NCBI RefSeq assembly: GCF_016919245.1
Contig: NZ_JAFEJA010000002.1
Location: forward strand, 1,738,501-1,802,500
Origin: Streptomyces zhihengii
GTDB lineage: Bacteria; Actinomycetota; Actinomycetes; Streptomycetales; Streptomycetaceae
Direction: 5' to 3'
Length of the DNA stretch: 64,000 nt
Below the pieces are notes generated by a model that was given only the letters and a program-made list of their open reading frames with translations, did no database searches and was not told the DNA's origin. Shown here in pieces: positions 51,077 to 59,764 of this stretch. Numbering within the stretch: position 1 is the first letter of the stretch; the number at the start of each line of letters is the position of its first letter. The position numbers were made by a program, and so were the translations under genes.

Positions 51077-51533
51077 ATGACGTCTGCTTCCATTCCGCTC
51101 GCGGACACCCACGTACGACTCCTGGCCGGCTATGCCGGCAACGGAAGTCCTGTTTTCGAGGTGTCGCCAGCCCGTGGTCTCAGCACCGGCGTGTTCGAAC
51201 TCGCCGGCAGCCCCGGGCTCGTTCTGGGGTGTGCGGCGGGAGACGTTTCCGCGTAGCCGACGACGGGCAACTCGAGGTATGTAAGGTGGGCCGGACCTCT
51301 GTGTCCAAGCCGGTCCGCACAGCGGCTACTTCACGACTGACGCCTTGACGGCACTGACCGAGGACTTCGACTTGGTCGGAGGCCTGGCTGAAGCCCCCTC
51401 GGACCGACGCTTCATCGTGGTCACGGTGGACCGCTCGGTCGGCATACCTGTCGTCACACGTTTCATGGAGGCGTGATCGACTGGCGTCGGTCAGGGCGAA
51501 TGGTGGTTCGGAACCGCTTACGAGCCGGGGTAA
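51077..51533 (+). pseudogene. DUF4265-like gene, multiple frameshifts
   Basis: ATG 51077 opens MTSASIPLADTHVRLLAGYA, continuing ...SPGLVLGCAAGDV to a stop at 51256. A second frame continues RVADDGQLEV, and a third gives DLCVQAGPHSGYFTTDALTA, EDFDLVGGLAEAPSDRRFIV and VTVDRSVGIPVVTRFMEA before an in-frame stop, with EWWFGTAYEPG beyond. Together these resemble a complete DUF4265-type protein with at least two frameshifts and one internal stop. The family name is tentative. Confidence 0.5.
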
Positions 51534-51666
51534 CAGCGCTCCAGGCCGCACTCTAAGGACTTGCCGATCAGCAACCTGTTGTCTGTAACTTGCTGTTGAG
51601 GTTGTTGCTTCGGGAAGCGACTTGGCTTGGAGGGCTGTCAGGGCGGCTAGTGGGGTCCCTGGTAAG

Positions 51667-52011
51667 TCAGTCGACCGCCAGCGTGCGGGTCGACTTGGTG
51701 GTCCACCTCAACGGCGACATCGGTTCGCCGCGCTCGTCCGGCTCGACCAGCGCCAGCAGCGCAGACCGCAGTCCGGGATCGAGGTCCGCGACGCGTTTGC
51801 GCCCACCGCCCGGCCGCGGCACCCGCCCCGCCCGCCTCCAGGTCGGACGTATCCTTGCGGATCGTTGTCACGCTCATCCCGGCCGCCCGGGCCACCACCC
51901 GCATGCCGCCATGGCCCAGGCTCCGGGCCTCCGCTGCCGCTCGCTTAGATGCGGGAACAACACCGTGAACTGCACAGCAAGTTGGTCACGATGCTCGTCC
52001 CCGATGCGCAT
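51667..52011 (-). pseudogene. ISAzo13-family transposase N-terminal fragment
   Basis: ATG 52011 begins MRIGDEHRDQLAVQFTVLFP then HLSERQRR. After a frameshift comes LGHGGMRVVARAAGMSVTTI and, in a third frame, GGRKRVADLDPGLRSALLAL, VEPDERGEPMSPLRWTTKST and RTLAVD before TGA. This is the first fifth of an ISAzo13-type transposase with two frameshifts; the catalytic part is gone. Its left end overlaps the short repeat at 52019-52069. Confidence 0.72.
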
Positions 52012-52018
52012 ACGACAG

Positions 52019-52069
52019 CAACGAGACCCCAGCCGCAAAAGCCACACCTTGATGATCGACAAGCCCTTA
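52019..52069. repeat. 51-base repeat, copy A (end of ISAzo13-type element)
   Basis: Contains GAGACCCCAGCCGCAAAAGC and ACACCTTGATGATC and ends in CAAGCCCTTA. It is repeated in the same orientation at 53460-53509 with one indel and two mismatches. It lies directly before the ISAzo13 transposase start, so it is probably that element's terminal sequence. Confidence 0.8.
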
Positions 52070-52144
52070 GCTTGATGACCTGTCGCAGCGACGGCTGAGT
52101 GCTCTCATTGCACATCGACTGGTGCCGCCCTCAGGAGGAAACGG

Positions 52145-52495
52145 TCAAGGCCAGCGAGGCGACGGCGGAGGCGAAGTGAAGCCGGGAAACGCAAGGTTGT
52201 GGAACACGCGGGCGCGCACATGGCAGGCGAGCGCGCCCAGGTAGAGCAGGACGAGGCCGCTGGCTGCGGCGGCACCGAGGGGGCGCAGTGCGGTGTCGAA
52301 GAGGCTGAGGAGGAGGCCCGCCGTCCCGGCCAGTTTGAGGGCGGCCAGCCGAGGCAGCCAGGATCGAGGGGCACCCACCTCCGCCGAGTTGGCGAGCACG
52401 AAGCGGGCCCCGGCCAGGTCGGCAACGGCCATCCCGACGTTGATGGTGGCGGTGAGCAGGGTGACGACGAGGAGGGTGATCTGGATACCGGTCAT
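52145..52495 (-). CDS. DoxX-like membrane protein
   Basis: A 116-residue protein with four hydrophobic helices, starting at ATG 52495 behind GAAGGC. Helices run at ~3-25 (IQITLLVVTLLTATINVGMA), ~46-66 (RLAALKLAGTAGLLLSLF), ~72-95 and the C-terminus. The motif GAPRSWLPRLAALKLAGTAG is typical of DoxX-like family proteins. Function is unclear; some act with oxidoreductases in redox stress. It is divergent from a LysR regulator, which probably controls it. Confidence 0.85.
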   Translation of the reverse strand: MTGIQITLLVVTLLTATINVGMAVADLAGARFVLANSAEVGAPRSWLPRLAALKLAGTAGLLLSLFDTALRPLGAAAASGLVLLYLGALACHVRARVFHNLAFPGFTSPPPSPRWP

Positions 52496-52555
52496 GCCTT
52501 CAGGTTCTGTGGGCGCTTCGACGCGGTCCAATACCTGCTTCTATAACCTGGGGGC

Positions 52556-53434
52556 ATGGAAGTGGACACGCGCCTGCTTCGGTACTTCGCCGCTGTGGCG
52601 GAGGAGGGCAGCCTGACCGGGGCGGCAGAAAGGCTGTTCGTCTCGCAGCCTGCGCTGACCAAGCAGATCCGGCGTCTGGAGGAGGAGATCGGGGGACGGC
52701 TCTTCACGCGTTCACGATCAGGGATGGCACTGACCGAAGCTGGTCGTGAGCTTGCCTCGCGGGTGCCCGCACTGCTGGACGGCTGGGACGAGGCGGTACG
52801 GGCAACCGGCCGTGCAGCGCGGGTACTGCGCCTGGGTTTCCTGGATGCCGGCGCAGTGGGTGGTGTCCCCGAGATCATTACCGAGTTCCGCCGGGCGCAG
52901 CCGGAGTGGCGGGTGGAGCTGCGGCAGTTCGACTGGTCGGACCCGAGCGCCGGCCTGGCTCGCGGTGAGGTGGCTGCGGCGGTGGTGCGCTTGCCATTTC
53001 AGGGGCAGGAACGGTTTACCGTGCGTGAGTTGTTCGCCGAGGAGCGCGGGGTGCTGCTGTCGGTTCGGCATCCGCTGGCGAAGAGCGAGATGGTGGAATT
53101 CCGCGAGCTGTGGGACGAGCCGTTCGTCGCAGCCGGAGCCGGGACTGGAGCCTGGAGGGGGCATTGGCTGGCGGAGGAGGAGCGGGACCGCCCAGCCCGG
53201 GTCGGGGCCGTCACCAGCCTTCCCGACGAGTGGCTCGGAGCGGTGGCCGGCGGCTGCGTGGCACTGGCGCCGGTGTCGGCAGCCCGCTTCTACTCCCACC
53301 CGGACGTGGTGTTCCGTCCCGTGCGCGGCGTCTCACCGAGCCGGGTCGGGCTGGCCCGGCCTCGGCGGCGGACGCACGAAGCGGCGCTGGATCAGCTACT
53401 GGAAGCCATCGCGCTCCGACTGGCCGAGAGCTGA
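52556..53434 (+). CDS. LysR-family transcriptional regulator
   Basis: A 292-residue regulator starting at ATG 52556. The winged helix is at residues ~5-64: LLRYFAAVAEEGSLTGAAER, LFVSQPALTKQIRRLEEEIG, GRLFTRSRSGMALTEAG. The effector domain follows from ~90 (LRLGFLDAGAVGGVPEIITE). It is divergent from the DoxX-like gene with only 60 bases between them, the standard LysR arrangement, so it likely activates that gene. The two genes are flanked by direct repeats derived from an ISAzo13-type end. Confidence 0.93.
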   Translation: MEVDTRLLRYFAAVAEEGSLTGAAERLFVSQPALTKQIRRLEEEIGGRLFTRSRSGMALTEAGRELASRVPALLDGWDEAVRATGRAARVLRLGFLDAGAVGGVPEIITEFRRAQPEWRVELRQFDWSDPSAGLARGEVAAAVVRLPFQGQERFTVRELFAEERGVLLSVRHPLAKSEMVEFRELWDEPFVAAGAGTGAWRGHWLAEEERDRPARVGAVTSLPDEWLGAVAGGCVALAPVSAARFYSHPDVVFRPVRGVSPSRVGLARPRRRTHEAALDQLLEAIALRLAES

Positions 53435-53459
53435 CGACCGGCCCGTCGTTGCTCGACAT

Positions 53460-53509
53460 CAACGAGACCCCAGCCGCAAAAGCACACCTTGATGATCGGC
53501 AAGCCCTTA
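53460..53509. repeat. 50-base repeat, copy B (solo ISAzo13-type end)
   Basis: Near-identical to 52019-52069 in the same orientation, with no transposase attached. The IS5-family element is inserted at its last bases (CCCTTA), so the repeat predates that insertion. Confidence 0.8.
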
Positions 53510-54396
53510 CTGATCGTTTCAGAATGAGTTCAGTGTGAGGGCTTGGCGGTCGGGTCTGGTGGCGGCAGAGTGGTGCGGGTGTCGGATGATCTTGTGCCTG
53601 ATGACCTGTGGGAACGCGTGGCTCCACTGCTGCCGCCCCGCCCGCCGAGGCGTCATCGCTACCCCGGACGTCTGCCGGTGGACGACCGTGCGGCCCTGCG
53701 GGGCATCGTGTACGTGCTGCGCAAGAACGTGAGCTGGAGGGATGTTCCCGCGGAGCGGACCGGCTGCAGCGGGGTGACGGCCTGGCGGCGGCTGCGGGAC
53801 TGGACAGAGGCCGGCGTCTGGCCCCGACTGCACGAAGTCCTCCTGGCGGAGCTGCGCAAGGCAGGTCTGTTGGACATGGACGACTGCGCGATTGACGGCT
53901 CGCACGTCCGGGCCCTGAAGGGGGGGCTCACACCGGACCTTCGCCGGTCGACCGCGCGCGGCCGGGCAGCAAGCACCATCTGATCGTCGACCGGCACGGC
54001 ACACCCCTCGCCGTGTCGCTGACCGGCGGAAACAGGCACGACGTCACCCAGCTGACGCCGCTGCTGGACGCGATCCCCCGCATCCGAGGACTTCGCGGGA
54101 GACCGCGGCACCGGCCGGGCCGGCTGTTCGCCGACCGTGGCTACGACTACGACAAGTACCGGCGCGTCCTGCGGGCCCGCGGCATCACACCGAAGATCGC
54201 CCGACGCGGCGTTCCACACGGCTCCGGGCTGGGCAAGACACGCTGGGTCGTCGAGCGGACCTTCGCCTGGCTTCACCAGTTCAAACGACTGCGGATCCGC
54301 TACGAGATACGCGCCGACCTCCACCTCGGACTGCTCCAACTCGCCTGCAGCATCATCTGCTTGAGACGCCTACGAACCTCATTCTGAAACGATCAG
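53510..54396 (+). mobile_element. IS5-family (IS427-type) insertion sequence, 887 bp
   Basis: Both ends are intact: CTGATCGTTTCAGAATGAG begins the left end (53510) and its complement ends the right end (54396), giving 19 perfect terminal inverted bases. A three-base target duplication TTA flanks it (53507-53509 and 54397-54399), typical of the IS427 subgroup, which inserts at TNA. The transposase is encoded in two overlapping frames. Confidence 0.92.
53579..54387 (+). CDS. IS5-family transposase, two frames joined by -1 frameshift
   Basis: The first frame (GTG 53579; TTG 53543 is possible) encodes LVPDDLWERVAPLLPPRPPR and the first catalytic Asp in MDDCAIDGSHVRALKGG, and would stop at 53983. 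A run of seven G (920-926 of 53 kb, i.e. 53920-53926) allows a -1 slip into GAHTGPSPVDRARPGSKHHL, followed by LFADRGYDYDKYRR (second Asp) and WVVERTFAWLHQFKRLRIRY (Glu). The joined product is a complete DDE transposase. Programmed frameshifting is normal for this subgroup. Confidence 0.88.
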
Positions 54397-54477
54397 TTAA
54401 CCGTCTTCTTGACCTGAAGCATGATTGAGGTTCTAGCGTGTCGCCTACCTGATGATCTGAAGATGGGAATCGCGCTC

Positions 54478-55311
54478 GTGATCCTCGTGACCGGAGCCAC
54501 TGGAAACATAGGCAGTACCCTGCTGAAGGAGCTGCACGCACGCGGTGTCGGGTCGCTGAGAGGGCTTACGCGTGATGCCGCACGGGCCGTCTTCCCGCAA
54601 GGGGTCGAGGCTATGAAGGGCGACTTCACAGAGCCGGCGTCCTTGAAGCCGGCGCTGGCGGGGGTGCGCTCGCTGTTTCTTGTGTCTCGCCTGGGCTCGG
54701 ACGCCGACATCCTCGAAGCCGCCCGGCAGGCGAGGGTGGAGCACGTCGTGTTGGTGTCGTCCATCACCGTCCAGACCCACCCGCACCTCGGCCCCGCCGG
54801 CGAGAACCTGGCGGTGGAGCAACTGCTCAAGGAAACCGGCATGGCCTGGACGATCCTGCGGCCGACGCAGTTCGCGTCGAACGCCCTGATGTGGGCTGCG
54901 TCCATCCGTGGCCGCAGGACTGTCCGCGCGCCGTACGCCGAGACCGCGCTGCCGACCATCCACCCTGCGGACATCGCATCGGTGGCGCGGGTGGCACTGA
55001 CCGAGCCAGGCCACCACGGACGCACGTATGCCTTGACCGGGCCAGAGCCGATATCCGCCCGACAGCAGGTCGAGGTCATCGCGGCAGTACTGGGTCGGGA
55101 GATTCCCTTCGTCGAGATCAGCCGTCGGCAGGCCCACGAGCAGATGGTCGAGGTCTTCGGGGCCGAGGCCGCGGACGCGGTGCTCGACGTTACTGGTGGA
55201 GACGTGAACCGCGAGCTGCTGATGGTGCGCGACACGGTTTCTCAGGTCACCGGAACGCCGGCTCGCCCGTTCCGGCAGTGGGCTTCGGAGAACGCCGACG
55301 CCTTCCGTTAA
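54478..55311 (+). CDS. NmrA/SDR-like NAD(P)H-binding protein 2
   Basis: A 277-residue atypical SDR. GTG 54478 (VILVTGATGNIGSTLLKELH) fits the family start; ATG 54463 is an alternative. The Rossmann motif GATGNIG is at the N-terminus, followed by VEHVVLVSSITVQTHPHLGP and WTILRPTQFASNALMWAASI, as in NmrA-like proteins. It is a distant paralogue of the gene at 22992 but has no TetR regulator. It lies right after the IS5 element, so its original promoter may have been displaced. Confidence 0.88.
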   Translation: MILVTGATGNIGSTLLKELHARGVGSLRGLTRDAARAVFPQGVEAMKGDFTEPASLKPALAGVRSLFLVSRLGSDADILEAARQARVEHVVLVSSITVQTHPHLGPAGENLAVEQLLKETGMAWTILRPTQFASNALMWAASIRGRRTVRAPYAETALPTIHPADIASVARVALTEPGHHGRTYALTGPEPISARQQVEVIAAVLGREIPFVEISRRQAHEQMVEVFGAEAADAVLDVTGGDVNRELLMVRDTVSQVTGTPARPFRQWASENADAFR

Positions 55312-55315
55312 AACG

Positions 55316-55505
55316 CTAGCTAAGGGCGAGTAGCGGTAGCAGCGATGCCGCCACTCGAAACGTGCGGGCCAGGTGTTCCATCTCGGGAAGCGTTCCTGAG
55401 TCATCACCGTCCAGCACGCGGCGCAGCACAGCCTTGGCGTTCTTCAGCTCAATGCCGAGCGACCGGCGGCAACGGCTGGCTGCAGTGCGGTCCTTGGTCC
55501 GTGCA
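55316..55505 (-). pseudogene. C-terminal gene fragment of unknown family
   Basis: Leftward reading gives a coherent helical stretch, SLGIELKNAKAVLRRVLDGD then SGTLPEMEHLARTFRVAASL, ending LLPLLALS and TAG at 55316-55318. No start lies upstream. The family is not recognised. It converges on the NmrA-like gene. Confidence 0.4.
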
Positions 55506-55869
55506 GAGTGCCGGCAATCCGAACATCAGCGGGGCCCAGGTTGTCAAGTATACCGACAACCCATGGCTGTTCCGAGCCTGCGGCAGGCAGACAGGGGAAA
55601 CGGCATTACCACCGGGTGGTGGTAATGCCGCAACCGCGCTCGCCCCCAGGGTGCAGCTCTCTCGCCTGAGCCTTGGACTGCGTGCTGATTCGTCCGTGAA
55701 CGACGCGATGGAGCAACATGACGGCACCTGGGGCGGAACGGTCATGGTCCCGTCAAATTTGCCGCGTGGAGTGGTCATGGACCGCTGGGAACCTCTTGTG
55801 TGGCCCCGCGAGAGGTGGGGGGAGAAAGAGAGGCACAGCGTGTCCTTGGAGAAGAAGAGGAACCCGTTC
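55506..55869. other. Intergenic region with a perfect hairpin
   Basis: No complete gene is seen. At 55602-55629 the arms GGCATTACCACC and GGTGGTAATGCC pair perfectly around GGGT. The rightward reading GNPNISGAQVVKYTDNPWLF just before it has protein-like composition and may be a relic. Confidence 0.45.
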
Positions 55870-56190
55870 ATGCAGAAGACCGCAAGTAAGCGCCGCTTGG
55901 CCGCCGCCGCGTTCAGCGCTGCACTCCTCGCGGGCGCGGTGCTTTCCGGGAGTGCCCACGCCGCGCCCGAGGGGAAAGCCGCCACGGCGATGGGGGTCAA
56001 GGCCTGCGGCTACTACGAGACGCAGACAGACTCGTACTACGGCCACTGCGGCAGCACCTGGGTCAAGATCCAGGTCGACATCGACTGGTGGCCGACCGAC
56101 ATCAAGAGGTGCGTCCCGCCGGGTGAGACCCATCTGGGGTCGACCGACGAGATCGACAACGCATGGGCCATCGCAGGCACCTGCGGCTGA
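55870..56190 (+). CDS. Small secreted cysteine-bearing protein (DUF6355-like)
   Basis: A 106-residue protein starting at ATG 55870 (MQKTASKRRLAAAAFSAALL) behind GAAGAGG. A Sec signal peptide ends at ~residue 32 (SGSAHAAPEG). The mature part has four cysteines: KACGYYETQTDSYYGHCGST, DIKRCVPPGETHLGSTDEID and IAGTCG, likely forming two disulfides. The pattern resembles the DUF6355 family, small secreted proteins sometimes found in natural-product clusters; that name is from memory and tentative. No biosynthetic genes are adjacent here. Confidence 0.65.
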   Translation: MQKTASKRRLAAAAFSAALLAGAVLSGSAHAAPEGKAATAMGVKACGYYETQTDSYYGHCGSTWVKIQVDIDWWPTDIKRCVPPGETHLGSTDEIDNAWAIAGTCG

Positions 56191-56263
56191 GCCTGCACTT
56201 GTTTTCTCGGTCTCGAACGGTATCCCGAACGAGGCCACTCACCTAGGCATTCGCCGTGAGGGC

Positions 56264-56313
56264 GGCCTTCGTCTGATCCTGTGCTCCGTCACAAGGAGAA
56301 TCAGTCGAAGGCC
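56264..56313 (+). terminator. Interrupted inverted repeat, possible terminator
   Basis: GGCCTTCGTCTGATC and its near-complement ATCAGTCGAAGGCC face each other across a ~20-base loop containing TGTGCTCC, 73 bases after the small secreted gene. It could be a terminator or an IS end relic. Confidence 0.45.
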
Positions 56314-56752
56314 GTTGTCATGAGTGTCGTGTGCCCGGATGTCCAGCGGGAAGAGATCGTGGACCCGACCTGGGGCGGCGGCCGCGGAACGACTTTCAGA
56401 ATCACGGATGTTCATGACAGGGTGGCTTCCCGGCGGGAGTTCAGTCCGGGTGGGAGTGCCGACCGTGAACTTGAGAACGGTCTGTCCCAGCTGGCCTCGC
56501 GGGAAGCGGGGCGCCGGCTCCCGCAGGACGACAGACGGGTGATGCGTCTGGTCATCAGTGTGACCGCGGCACAGGTGCTCAGCGATTCCGGGTGTGGGAT
56601 GAGGCGCTCGCAGTCCTGAGCGTGTGACGGCCGCCGCTGCGCGGCGTCTGGGATGCGGCCGCCCCCTACCTTCGCGGTGCACTGCGTTGGGGTATGCACG
56701 GCGGATAATCGGGTAGTGGCACGTGCGTGCAGGGAGAGTCAGGACAAGTTCT
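56314..56752. other. Intergenic region, no gene seen
   Basis: Open frames on both strands here have no recognisable residues. CGGGTAG at 56710-56716 lies 37 bases before the ATPase start and recurs before the related gene at 62389, so it may be a promoter element. Confidence 0.35.
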
Positions 56753-57211
56753 GTGGGGCAAGCCGACGATGACGGCTCAACGGTGCCGGACATGTGCCTG
56801 ATGCGGGCCGGCTTCGCCCTGACTGGGGATGGCGCGTGCATCGCGGATGCCCGTCACCACGCCGCAGCATTCCTCGACCAGGCACACGCTGAGCACCAGG
56901 TGACGGTTTCCGCCCGCGCGAGGGACCTTACCCAGTTGGTGGTGAGCGAGCTGGTCACCAACGCCCGCAAGTACGCCCCCGGCCCTGTCCTGATGGAGCT
57001 ACGCGTCAGCGGTCGCGCGGTGGACGTCGTGGTGTGGGACAGCGAGCCCACGATCCCCTCGGCCCGGGCCGCTGATCCCGGCAGGGTCGGCCAGCACGGC
57101 CTGGAGATCGTCCGAGCGGTCACGGAGAGTCTGTTCATGGAGCAGGACCCACTCGGCAAGCGCATAACGGCCCGCATCAACCTCTCCGGCGCCCCCGACA
57201 TGGCCTCCTAA
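56753..57211 (+). CDS. RsbW-like ATP-binding (HATPase_c_2) anti-sigma-type protein 1
   Basis: A ~152-residue GHKL-ATPase. GTG 56753 follows AGGA; GTG 56723 is also possible. The N-box is LTQLVVSELVTNARKYAPGP, the G1 region VDVVVWDSEPTIP and the G2 box GRVGQHGLEIVRAVTE. Proteins of this family bind sigma factors and phosphorylate STAS antagonists; Streptomyces has dozens, many of unknown partner. It precedes a Ser/Thr kinase gene by 164 bases in the same direction. Two close relatives lie at 62389 and 63050. Confidence 0.9.
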   Translation: MGQADDDGSTVPDMCLMRAGFALTGDGACIADARHHAAAFLDQAHAEHQVTVSARARDLTQLVVSELVTNARKYAPGPVLMELRVSGRAVDVVVWDSEPTIPSARAADPGRVGQHGLEIVRAVTESLFMEQDPLGKRITARINLSGAPDMAS

Positions 57212-57375
57212 ATCCTTGGCCTCGACCCTGTACGCGCGGACAGGGGCACGGGGTTCGACTGCCGGGCACCATTCCGTGCGCTTGTCGGGGCGACCCCGAT
57301 GGCCGACCGAGGCGGGGGGTCGTGCAGGATGGCGGACACGGTCTGTTGGGAGTTTGCCACTCGGGGGAGGAGAGC

Positions 57376-59241
57376 ATGCAGCGACTGCAACCGGGCGACC
57401 CGTCGCACCTCGGACACTACCGCCTTGTGGGCCGGCTTGGTGAGGGCGGTATGGGCCGTGTCTTTCTTGGGCGTTCCGCAGGTGGACGGACGGTGGCGAT
57501 CAAGGCCATCCACGCGGAACTGGCCCAAGTGCCGGACTTGCGCGCACGGTTCGCGCGGGAGGTCGAGGCCGCGCGGAGGGTCGGCGGGCAGTGGACGGCG
57601 GCCGTCCTCGACGCGGACGTCGAAGCGGCGCTGCCGTGGGTGGCGACGCAGTACGTCCTCGGACGCTCGCTGTACGAGGTTGTTGCGGAGGACTTCGGTC
57701 CGCTGCCCGAGCGGTCCCTGCGGGTGCTGGCCAACCGGCTCGCGCTCGCTCTCGCGGCTGTCCACGGAGCGGGTCTGGTCCACCGGGACCTCAAACCGTC
57801 GAACGTCCTCGTCACCGTCGACGGCCCGTGCCTCATCGACTTCGGCATCGCGCGTGCCTTCGAGGATGCGGGCACGGCTGCGCCCGGCGCGCCGAGGACC
57901 CGGACGGGAATGCTGGTCGGCTCGCCAGGCTTCATGTCTCCGGAACAGGTGAGAGGGCGCGAGATCGGGCCGGCGAGCGACGTGTTCTGCCTGGGTTCGG
58001 TGTTGGCCTACGCGGCGACGGGGCGGCAGCCCTTCGGAGTAACCGGCTCGGAAGGTCACCACGCGCAGCTGTTCCGGGTGGTCGAGGACGAACCGGACCT
58101 CGACGGTGTGCCCGCGGCATTGCTCGGGCTTGTGCGAGCCTGTCTGGAGAAGGACCCCGGTCTGCGGCCCGGTACGGACGAGGTCGCCGAGCGCACCGCG
58201 GTGCCCGTCGGGCCGTGGCTGCCGGGGGAGGTCCTGGAGCAGCTGGGACGGCGGGCCGGGCAGGTACTCGACCACGACCACCCGACACCCGAACCGGCAC
58301 CCGCCCATCCACCCACTCAGACCGCCGCGCCGGCCCCGGGCGCGTTCCCCACGCTCCCCGAGCAGCCGCCCGCGCCACCCGCCAACCCGGATCGCACCGG
58401 CAGATGGCGTTCGCGCCCCATGGCCCTGGCCGTCGCCCTGGTGCTGGTTGCCGCGGGCGCGGGGGCATACCTGCTCACCGACGGCTTCCGGGACGCCGAA
58501 GGCGACGGAAGCGAGGGCACGACGGCCGCCCCTCGCGAGTTTCTCGGCACCTGGAAGGGCGAGTTCCCCAAGGGCGCGGGGGCGCCCGAGGGGTACGTGC
58601 GCATAGAGATCGCCGACGGCGCCGGACGTCCCGCCCAGGTCGCCGTGCTCGACAAGACCAGGCTGTGCCGGGCAGGCAGCGGCATCGAGCAGGCGGCACA
58701 GGACGAGAACTTCGCCGGACATGCCCTCACCCTGGGCAGGGCGCGCGTGGACAGCGCCACTCCGGCGGGCGAAGCCGGCGCCTGCTGGCAGCCGGAACGC
58801 AGCACCCTCGGATTCGCCGGGAGCGGGAAAGACCGGATGGTGTGGAGAGTCGGTGGATTCGAGGTCCAGCTGACGAGAGAGGGGCGCGCACCCCTCGGCA
58901 AGTACGCTGCCAAGGGGCTGTGGTGGGGCGACACGGACGACCCGGACATGGACCCGACCACACAGCTCTCGGTGGCGGGGAGTTCAGTCGACACCTCCAC
59001 CATCACCCTCCGGGACGGCATGGGACCGGACCCGTCGTGCGACTACGAGGCCAGGGTGTTCACCGCCGACGAATCGCAACTGCTGACGACCCCCCTCCGG
59101 GCGGTCACCCGCTTCGCCTACCAGGAGGAGCAGTGCCCCGAGACCCGGTCGCCGCTGCTGATGGTGGTGGCCCCCGACGGGCACCTGGATTACCGCTCGC
59201 TGGACGCCACGGCCTCGGGCCGGATGACAACCACACCCTGA
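57376..59241 (+). CDS. Membrane Ser/Thr protein kinase (PknB-like, non-PASTA)
   Basis: A 621-residue kinase starting at ATG 57376 behind GGAGGAG. The kinase domain is residues ~14-280: GRLGEGGMGRVFLGRSAGGR (P-loop), VAIKAIHAEL (Lys), HGAGLVHRDLKPSNVLVTVD (catalytic loop), DFGIARAF and GSPGFMSPEQVRG. A Pro-rich linker precedes one membrane helix (~355-375, MALAVALVLVAAGAGAYLL). The outside part (~380-621) is a cysteine-bearing domain without PASTA repeats, presumably a sensor. The adjacent RsbW-like gene suggests, but does not prove, a link to partner switching. Confidence 0.92.
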   Translation: MQRLQPGDPSHLGHYRLVGRLGEGGMGRVFLGRSAGGRTVAIKAIHAELAQVPDLRARFAREVEAARRVGGQWTAAVLDADVEAALPWVATQYVLGRSLYEVVAEDFGPLPERSLRVLANRLALALAAVHGAGLVHRDLKPSNVLVTVDGPCLIDFGIARAFEDAGTAAPGAPRTRTGMLVGSPGFMSPEQVRGREIGPASDVFCLGSVLAYAATGRQPFGVTGSEGHHAQLFRVVEDEPDLDGVPAALLGLVRACLEKDPGLRPGTDEVAERTAVPVGPWLPGEVLEQLGRRAGQVLDHDHPTPEPAPAHPPTQTAAPAPGAFPTLPEQPPAPPANPDRTGRWRSRPMALAVALVLVAAGAGAYLLTDGFRDAEGDGSEGTTAAPREFLGTWKGEFPKGAGAPEGYVRIEIADGAGRPAQVAVLDKTRLCRAGSGIEQAAQDENFAGHALTLGRARVDSATPAGEAGACWQPERSTLGFAGSGKDRMVWRVGGFEVQLTREGRAPLGKYAAKGLWWGDTDDPDMDPTTQLSVAGSSVDTSTITLRDGMGPDPSCDYEARVFTADESQLLTTPLRAVTRFAYQEEQCPETRSPLLMVVAPDGHLDYRSLDATASGRMTTTP

Positions 59242-59764
59242 CCGGGCACCGGCGCGCCTGCTGGGCCGAGGTGAGCTCGATCGGTGATGTCCTGCGGAGT
59301 GGCCTGCCGGCCCCGGCGTCGGCGCATTCGAACCGCCGACGTGATCGAGAGGGTCGTCCGACCTTGTCCGCGGCTGCGTGATGAACCGCCGGAGGGGCCC
59401 GGGCGCGGGCCCACCGCAGGTGCCACAGATAGCCGAGTGGTGGCGTGACGGCTGAAGGTGGGGCTGCGCCCACCAGGGCCGGTTCGCCGCCGCCGACCCG
59501 GCCGCGTACGGCGTTTCGGCATCGGTCACCCTGCATGCCGGCCTCGGCCGCGCCGCCCAAGAACCTCCTGCCGCACCAACCGACTGTGCGGCACCGCGAC
59601 GGGCGCACACCACCATGGCTCCGCGCCTGCGCGCGAAGGATGCGATTCCTCCCGGCGCTAAAGCACCGGGGTTTCTCGCAAAATCATGCTGAAGCCTCTG
59701 CGGGGTGCCGCCTGCCGCGCACGCGAACGCCCCGACCCGTGTGCGGGTCTGGCCGCGTGGCTTG
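59242..59764. other. Intergenic region, no gene seen
   Basis: No frame with coding character. Near its right end a hairpin-like string resembles an IS605-type element end and is annotated separately. Confidence 0.4.
59651..59670 (+). repeat. Hairpin resembling an IS200/IS605 right end
   Basis: CCCGGCGCTAAAGCACCGGG, followed by GTTTCTCGC and preceded by GATTCCT, has the short stem-loop look of IS200/IS605 ends seen after TnpB genes in Streptomyces. No TnpB is present here. It may be a solo end or an ordinary terminator. Confidence 0.3.

Noticed and set aside
56264..56313. Inverted repeat as the end of an insertion sequence
   Set aside because: No second end, transposase or target duplication is visible; kept only as a possible terminator.
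56239..56841. Leftward 200-codon frame after the small secreted gene
   Set aside because: No ribosome site at its start, no recognisable residues, and it runs through the likely promoter of the ATPase gene.
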